A DNA stretch of 19,435 nucleotides, from the NCBI GenBank assembly GCA_035527895.1, contig DATKZQ010000047.1, positions 1-19,435 of the forward strand, given 5' to 3'. The position numbers were made by a program, and so were the translations under genes. Below are positions 14,913 through 19,435 of the stretch, in pieces. The notes beneath the pieces were generated by a model, which ran no database searches, was not told the origin of the DNA, and was given only the letters and a program-made list of their open reading frames with translations. The stretch is from JADFWK01 sp035527895. GTDB taxonomy: Bacteria > Desulfobacterota > DSM-4660 > Desulfatiglandales > B25-G16. Numbering within the stretch: the first letter of the stretch is position 1; the number at the start of each line of letters is the position of its first letter.

Positions 14913-17633
14913 CTAAGGATTGATCTCTCTTCCCACCTTGAGCTTTGCGCGCAGAACGGCCTTTACAACCTCCATGGAGATAAAGACAAGGAGACCGATA
15001 CCCAGGATTATGGCCAGGTCTGAGCCCGATGGCCGTAAGATACCAAAGGCATCGCGTATCGCCGAAAACTGAATGAGCACGGTAATTAGGAGCAACTCCC
15101 ATACGATGGCAATAAGGAGCCATTTATGGGGAAAGGCTTTGAAGATGCTGTATCTCATGGAGCGGAAGTTCAAAGCAATGATCAGCTCAATGATCACGAA
15201 CATAAAGAATATCTCTGTCCTCGCATGGGTAAGATTATGAAATTCGTGATAGAAGATCCCCAGAAAGATGGGACATTCAATAATGATTGCGAGCAGCACA
15301 AAGGCCCGTACGTCCAATGAGAACACGCTCTCCTTCGGATTCCTGGGCGGCCGTTCCATGATATCGGGGTCCGGCGGGGCAATGCCGAGGGCGAGGGCTG
15401 GGAGCCCATCGGTTGCAAGATTAATGTAAAGAATGGCTGCAGGCAGCAAGGGCAGATATTCCGGCCCGGAGATCAAGACCACCCCACCAATCACAACCAC
15501 CTCTGTAATGTTACATCTGATCAAGTAGGTAAGGTATTTCTTGATATTGTCATATATCCATCTGCCCCGTTCTATGGCCGACACAATGGTGGCAAAGTTG
15601 TCATCGCTGAGCACCATATCTGCTGCCTCCTTGGCCACATCGGTGCCGGTTATCCCCATGGCCACGCCGATATCGGCATTCTTCAGGGCAGGGGAGTCGT
15701 TGACCCCGTCGCCGGTCATGGCCACCACCTCGCCCCGTGCCTTCCAGGCCCTCACTATCTTCACCTTATCCATGGGAGATACCCTGGCGTAAACGGTAAC
15801 CTTGTCCACGATTTCCGCAAACTGCTCATCGGTCATCTGTTCCAGCTCTGCGCCGGTTAAGGCAAGATCACCTTCCCTGTAGATGTCAAGCTCTTTTGCT
15901 ATTGCCATGGCCGTGAGTTTGTGATCGCCGGTGATCATGACAGGCTTGATGTGGACACCCTTGCAGGTCTTGACGGCTTCAATAGCCTCCTCTCGCGGCG
16001 GATCGATCATACCGGTAAGTCCAAGGAACACCATGTCCGCCTCAGCGGTCTCCTCGCACACCACGCACTCTTTATCGAGTTCCCGGTATGCCACGGCAAG
16101 AACTCTGAGGGCGTCGTGTGCCATCTGCTCGTTGGCCTCCAGGATTCGCGCCCTTTGCTCAGGCGTTAGTTCACTCGTTTGATCGCCGTTATAGATACGG
16201 GAGCACCGCTCAAGCACAACTTCGGGCGCCCCTTTCATGAAGGCCATCAGATGTGAATCATAGCCTTCGTGGACCGTGGTCATCCGCTTTCTCTCAGAGC
16301 TAAAGGGAACCTCTTCGATCCTCGTATGTGTCATCCTCGTCTCTCGTATATGGATACCTGCTTTGGCGGCTGCAACCACGAGGGCCCCTTCGGTCGGATC
16401 ACCTTTGATCGTCCATTTGCCCTCCGTTTGGTGAAGATCGGCATCGTTACACAAAAGGCCCCCTTGGAGAAACAGGTGCAGGGATTTATTATTCGCAATG
16501 TCCACACCCTCGGAGGCTTTGAACTCTCCCTCCGGGGCATAACCCACACCTGCGACCTCAATCATCCTGTTATCGGCAAAGATCCTGCGCACGGTCATTT
16601 CGCCCTTAGTCAGGGTTCCCGTCTTATCCGAACAGATCACCGTGGTGCAGCCCAGGGTCTCCACTGCTGGCATCTTCCGGACAAGGGCGTTTTTCTTGGC
16701 CATGGCGTGCATACCAAGGGCGAGGGCCCCGGTGACAATAGCAGCCAAGGCCTCAGGGACTGCAGCTACGGCGAGGGCCACGGCGAACATTACCATGGTG
16801 ACGATGAATTTCAGATCGACGGTACCGACTATGAGTTCCCTCACCAGGCTGATGCCTGCGACCAAAGCGCATATGCCAAGGCAAATGATGCCGAGCCACT
16901 TACCGATCTCCTCTGTCCTTTTCTCAAGGGGTGTCTTTCCCACCTCAATGGCCGCCACCTCCTCGGCAATCTTGCCGAATTCGGTCTTCATGCCCGTGCT
17001 GGTAACCACTGCCTTTCCCCTTCCGTAGGTTACGATCGTGCCGGTAAAGGTCATATTCTTTCTGTCTGCAACGGCAGTGCCTTCTCCTAATACCTCCAGG
17101 TTCTTTCCCACAGGGGCCGACTCTCCGGTAAGGGGCGCCTCATCACATCGCAAGGAATGGCTTTCAATTAGTTTGGCATCAGCAGGGATCTTATCCCCTG
17201 CCTCAAGGAGCAGGATATCCCCGGGAACGAGCTCCCGCGAGGGGATCTCTTCCTCTTTTCCTCCCCTTACAGCGGTAATGGTAGGAGAGAGCATCTTCTT
17301 GAGCGCTTCCATGGCCCGTTCTGCCCGATATTCCTGGATAAACCCCAGGACCGCGCAGAATAGGACGATGACCAGGATGATAGCGGCATCCACTAATTCC
17401 CCGACAAGGGCCGAAAGCACGATGGCGAGGATGAGGATGATGATGAGGATGTTCTTGAACTGGTTAATCAGAATGGTGAAGGGTGAGATCCTTTCTTGCT
17501 GCTTGAGTTCATTATATCCGTACTTTTCAATACGTTTCTTTGCTTCCTCGGTATTGAGACCTTTATGAGGGTCTGTTTCCAATGCCTTTAAAGCAGCATC
17601 AGGATCCATGGAATGCCAGTGTTTCTCGTTCAT
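14913..17633 (-). CDS. P-type Ca2+-transporting ATPase, SERCA/PMCA-like
   Basis: This 906-residue P2-type pump should export Ca2+ using ATP. Visible are T169-G-E-S (actuator), the phosphorylated aspartate in D336-K-T-G-T, K467-G-A-P in the nucleotide domain and T640-G-D-G-V-N-D hinge residues. About ten membrane helices are expected. Residues matching SERCA calcium ligands are all present: E294 (E309), N708 and E711 (N768, E771), N738, T741 and D742 (N796, T799, D800) and E816 (E908), which supports two sites. The M4 motif reads P-E-A-L-A rather than P-E-G-L-P. TTG at 17639 is in frame, but GGAGG is 7 bases before the ATG at 17633, so that start is chosen. The gene runs toward tmcA with 187 bases between the stops. 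Confidence 0.93.
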   Translation of the reverse strand: MNEKHWHSMDPDAALKALETDPHKGLNTEEAKKRIEKYGYNELKQQERISPFTILINQFKNILIIILILAIVLSALVGELVDAAIILVIVLFCAVLGFIQEYRAERAMEALKKMLSPTITAVRGGKEEEIPSRELVPGDILLLEAGDKIPADAKLIESHSLRCDEAPLTGESAPVGKNLEVLGEGTAVADRKNMTFTGTIVTYGRGKAVVTSTGMKTEFGKIAEEVAAIEVGKTPLEKRTEEIGKWLGIICLGICALVAGISLVRELIVGTVDLKFIVTMVMFAVALAVAAVPEALAAIVTGALALGMHAMAKKNALVRKMPAVETLGCTTVICSDKTGTLTKGEMTVRRIFADNRMIEVAGVGYAPEGEFKASEGVDIANNKSLHLFLQGGLLCNDADLHQTEGKWTIKGDPTEGALVVAAAKAGIHIRETRMTHTRIEEVPFSSERKRMTTVHEGYDSHLMAFMKGAPEVVLERCSRIYNGDQTSELTPEQRARILEANEQMAHDALRVLAVAYRELDKECVVCEETAEADMVFLGLTGMIDPPREEAIEAVKTCKGVHIKPVMITGDHKLTAMAIAKELDIYREGDLALTGAELEQMTDEQFAEIVDKVTVYARVSPMDKVKIVRAWKARGEVVAMTGDGVNDSPALKNADIGVAMGITGTDVAKEAADMVLSDDNFATIVSAIERGRWIYDNIKKYLTYLIRCNITEVVVIGGVVLISGPEYLPLLPAAILYINLATDGLPALALGIAPPDPDIMERPPRNPKESVFSLDVRAFVLLAIIIECPIFLGIFYHEFHNLTHARTEIFFMFVIIELIIALNFRSMRYSIFKAFPHKWLLIAIVWELLLITVLIQFSAIRDAFGILRPSGSDLAIILGIGLLVFISMEVVKAVLRAKLKVGREINP

Positions 17634-18058
17634 AATCAAGCCTCCGGAGTTGATCTTTTGATTATTTGTGTCGGCACCCCCACGAAACTCACCGGAGTAG
17701 TGACAATTGTGAGCTAGGAAAGGGTTGGATTTCTAATTCGTGCCTATACTGGGTGTCAGGAATTAGCCTCTAAAGGGCGGCCTCTAGTTTTCAGAGCACT
17801 GTTAGTCCTTGTGGCTCGTTTCAGTGTTTGCTGATCTGTCAGCCCTTTGTCCAAGACCTCTATTTTTTTATAAACAATTCGCTTGAACCAATGCAAGGTA
17901 AAACGTAAGATCGAACTGCTCATGAAATCCCTCTTCCAAAGGATGCTGTCCATTGGAGAAACGCTATGAGAGCGGATAGAGATTTAAGTTTTCGTGGGCA
18001 ATGTTGAAGCCGCTACCTTGAGGAAAAATCTCTGCAATAGATGAATCGCTAAGCCCCA
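17634..18058. other. 425-base intergenic region upstream of the Ca2+ ATPase gene
   Basis: This separates two minus-strand genes and should hold the ATPase promoter, though I found no convincing -35/-10 pair. A frame at 17953-17756 on the minus strand (65 codons) has no ribosome site at its first ATG. Its eleventh codon, an ATG at 17923, has AGAGGG 6 bases upstream and would give a 55-residue basic peptide with no recognisable family; I do not call it a gene. GCTGA-TCTG-TCAGC at 17830-17843 is a small perfect hairpin, but no T tract follows it directly. Confidence 0.5.
17641..17645 (-). promoter_or_regulatory. ribosome binding site that fixes the Ca2+ ATPase start
   Basis: GGAGG on the minus strand is 7 bases before the ATG at 17633 but only 1 base before the in-frame TTG at 17639, so the ATG is the start. 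Confidence 0.75.
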
Positions 18059-18883
18059 TTAGAGCTTATTCACCAGGCCGTCCATCTCCAGCGGATCCCT
18101 CCGGATGAAAGCAGAGCAATAGGGCAGGAAGGGGGTCCCTCCCCACTTTTCCTTGAACCGGCGCACACCGGGGTGGATGCCCAGCCCGAGGTTGATTGCC
18201 GTCTTACCCTCAGACTGGGAGAGCTTGACCATCTCATAAAAGAGCATATCAGAGGCACCGGGAACATGTTCATTTGTAGATCGAATATTGAAAAGATAAA
18301 AGGCATAGCGGGCTGAGCCCAGGTCCGCGATGGCGAAGGCAATAAGAGTATTTTCCCTCCTTGCTTCAAGGAGCCGGGCCGTTTTGGAGCGTTCCAGGTA
18401 ATGGGGAATCCGTTTGTAGATCTGTCGGTACTCTTCAGATAGTCCGTGCCCGGAGATGAATTCGTTAATGAGCTTGCGGTGAGCTCTACCGAATGTTCCC
18501 TCCCCGACGGCAACTTCCCGCGATGCACGCCGGATCATATAAGCCAATTCAGGAGGAATAGTTTCGAGCGGCAGATCGAGCTTGTAATAGCTATCCCTGG
18601 ATTGGGTCTTATAGGTCGCATCCCGGAACCAGAGCCGAGGGGTAATAACTGACACGGTCGTTGGACGGAAGCGCTCGCAGGCAGACTCAAAAGACTGTGA
18701 GGGATTGCCTGTTTCGGTTCCCAGGGGATAGCCAATGAAGATGAGATGCTTCCTCCGGGCAAAGCAAAGGCAGTCGTCCTGAAGGTAGGGTTCGCCTGAA
18801 GAAACTGCCTCTACATAGCTGGGGAGGTGTTCCGGTATAAGAGCTCGCTCATAAACCAGACGAAGTTCTTCATTGGTCAACAT
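18059..18883 (-). CDS. FemAB/GNAT-like acyltransferase of unknown substrate
   Basis: This 274-residue protein is probably cytoplasmic, with no signal peptide or membrane helix. The C-terminal half reads like an acetyl-CoA or aminoacyl-tRNA dependent acyltransferase fold: beta strands around T-L-I-A-F-A-I-A-D (179-187) and Y-A-F-Y-L-F-N (193-199), then D-M-L-F-Y-E-M-V-K, then I-N-L-G-L-G-I-H-P-G-V-R-R-F-K-E-K-W-G-G (230-249). The R-F-K-x-K-W-G block is common at the end of FemAB and related GNAT domains. The N-terminal half is unfamiliar. The ATG at 18883 lies inside the upstream gene (14-base overlap) with no strong ribosome site, so it is probably translated by coupling. The specific substrate cannot be inferred. 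Confidence 0.6.
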   Translation of the reverse strand: MLTNEELRLVYERALIPEHLPSYVEAVSSGEPYLQDDCLCFARRKHLIFIGYPLGTETGNPSQSFESACERFRPTTVSVITPRLWFRDATYKTQSRDSYYKLDLPLETIPPELAYMIRRASREVAVGEGTFGRAHRKLINEFISGHGLSEEYRQIYKRIPHYLERSKTARLLEARRENTLIAFAIADLGSARYAFYLFNIRSTNEHVPGASDMLFYEMVKLSQSEGKTAINLGLGIHPGVRRFKEKWGGTPFLPYCSAFIRRDPLEMDGLVNKL

Positions 18884-19427
18884 TCTGTTGCCAGTTGTTG
18901 CCCCCGAAGATCTTTTCGGCCCGAGCCATTCTTATTCTCTCGGCGGCTTTTTCCATTTTGCTTACCAGGTCCGAGGCCGTTGCGATCTTCACAATTTGTT
19001 TTGCAGCCCTGTTTACCTCGATTTCAGCCCCTTCGAGTATGTCAAGGAATTTGTTGTAGTTTTCACGTGTTTGGTAGGCATTTTTCATCATGGAGGTATA
19101 ATCCTTGCCGTCAGCCTCGAGAAGTCTTCGATAGTGATCTATGAGCAATTCCATCTCCTTCAGTTGCTTCTGACGGATCTTTTGCGAGTAGACCCCTTTT
19201 TGATCGGAAGCGAGGATATCCCTGGTTTTGTCCCTAATCCGAGCCATGGCTTCCTCCTTGTTATGACCCTTCTTAAGCATGTAAAAGGCGGCTTCCAAAG
19301 CTAGCTTCTTGGTAAACAAGAAATTAAGAGTAAATATTTCCCTGCTCCTCTTGAATCTAAAGAAATTAGCAATAAAGAGAATAGGTATCGTTATTTCCCA
19401 GACCGAAAGAGGTTTTGACTCTATCAC
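18870..19427 (-). CDS. small membrane-anchored helical protein of unknown function, possibly cut by the window
   Basis: The frame gives 185 residues from GTG at 19427 and remains open to the window edge at 19435, so the true start could lie outside; no ribosome site is visible. Near the N-terminus is one hydrophobic stretch (W-E-I-T-I-P-I-L-F-I-A-N-F-F, 10-23) followed by basic residues (F-K-R-S-R). The rest is almost wholly alpha-helical and charged: K-K-L-A-L-E-A-A (40-47), Q-K-Q-L-K-E-M-E-L-L (87-96), and a C-terminal helix ending near K172. It has no cysteine or recognisable catalytic motif. Its stop lies inside the start of the acyltransferase-like gene, so the two form an operon. I do not recognise a named family. 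Confidence 0.7.
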   Translation of the reverse strand: MIESKPLSVWEITIPILFIANFFRFKRSREIFTLNFLFTKKLALEAAFYMLKKGHNKEEAMARIRDKTRDILASDQKGVYSQKIRQKQLKEMELLIDHYRRLLEADGKDYTSMMKNAYQTRENYNKFLDILEGAEIEVNRAAKQIVKIATASDLVSKMEKAAERIRMARAEKIFGGNNWQQNVDQ

Positions 19428-19435
19428 GGCTGATG

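Noticed and set aside
14729..14923. 64-codon plus-strand frame after tmcA, considered as a tmcD candidate
   Set aside because: It has no ribosome site, composition is proline/arginine-rich, and it bears no resemblance to a partner subunit.
16269..17090. 273-codon plus-strand frame opposite the Ca2+ ATPase gene
   Set aside because: It is antisense to the conserved phosphorylation and nucleotide domains, with no ribosome site or recognisable motif.
17756..17953. 65-codon minus-strand frame between the ATPase and acyltransferase genes
   Set aside because: There is no ribosome site at the first start, only a modest one at the internal ATG (17923), and no recognisable family; kept as a note in the intergenic entry.

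Overview
The window looks like ordinary chromosome of an anaerobic member of the Desulfobacterota (the former Deltaproteobacteria), probably a sulfate reducer or a syntroph. The main evidence is a Tmc-type electron-transfer module (NarI-like cytochrome b, HdrD-like iron-sulfur protein, exported tetraheme cytochrome c3), a menaquinone-type succinate dehydrogenase/fumarate reductase, and a short-chain fatty acid permease. Base composition looks moderate, near 50% GC. I see no phage, integrase, transposase, CRISPR array, rRNA or tRNA.

Layout. (1) 247-3620, minus strand: a three-gene fumarate reductase/succinate dehydrogenase operon in the order cytochrome b, flavoprotein, iron-sulfur subunit. 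The cytochrome b subunit appears to be SdhC and SdhD fused in one chain. (2) 3621-4434: an 814-base non-coding stretch with a 214-base structured repeat bounded by CCCTGCAG inverted ends, then a terminator-like hairpin and the promoter of the next genes. (3) 4435-8698, plus strand: hypoxanthine phosphoribosyltransferase, a zinc-ribbon/DUF3426-like membrane protein, a two-TM potassium channel with RCK domains, and seryl-tRNA synthetase. (4) 8893-11770, minus strand: an AtoE-type permease and, upstream of it, a class III aminotransferase with a cysteine-rich insert. A pair of facing terminators (8780-8874) separates the permease from serS. (5) 12176-14725, plus strand: tmcC-tmcB-tmcA, the reverse of the order I recall from Desulfovibrio vulgaris, with no visible tmcD. 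(6) 14913-17633, minus strand: a SERCA-like P-type Ca2+ ATPase with every side-chain calcium ligand conserved. (7) 18059-19427, minus strand: two overlapping genes of unknown role, a FemAB/GNAT-like acyltransferase and a small membrane-anchored helical protein that may run off the window.

How the genes work together. The Frd/Sdh complex links succinate and fumarate to the quinone pool. The Tmc complex moves electrons between periplasmic cytochrome c3 or the quinone pool and the cytoplasm. The aminotransferase and AtoE permease could together serve uptake and transamination of short (amino) acids. The potassium channel and Ca2+ pump are ion homeostasis genes, and hpt and serS are housekeeping. 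I found no clearly new multi-gene system. The best leads are the fused SdhCD anchor, the inverted tmcCBA module, the structured repeat at 3811-4024, the leader minicistron in front of atoE, and the overlapping unknown pair at the right edge.
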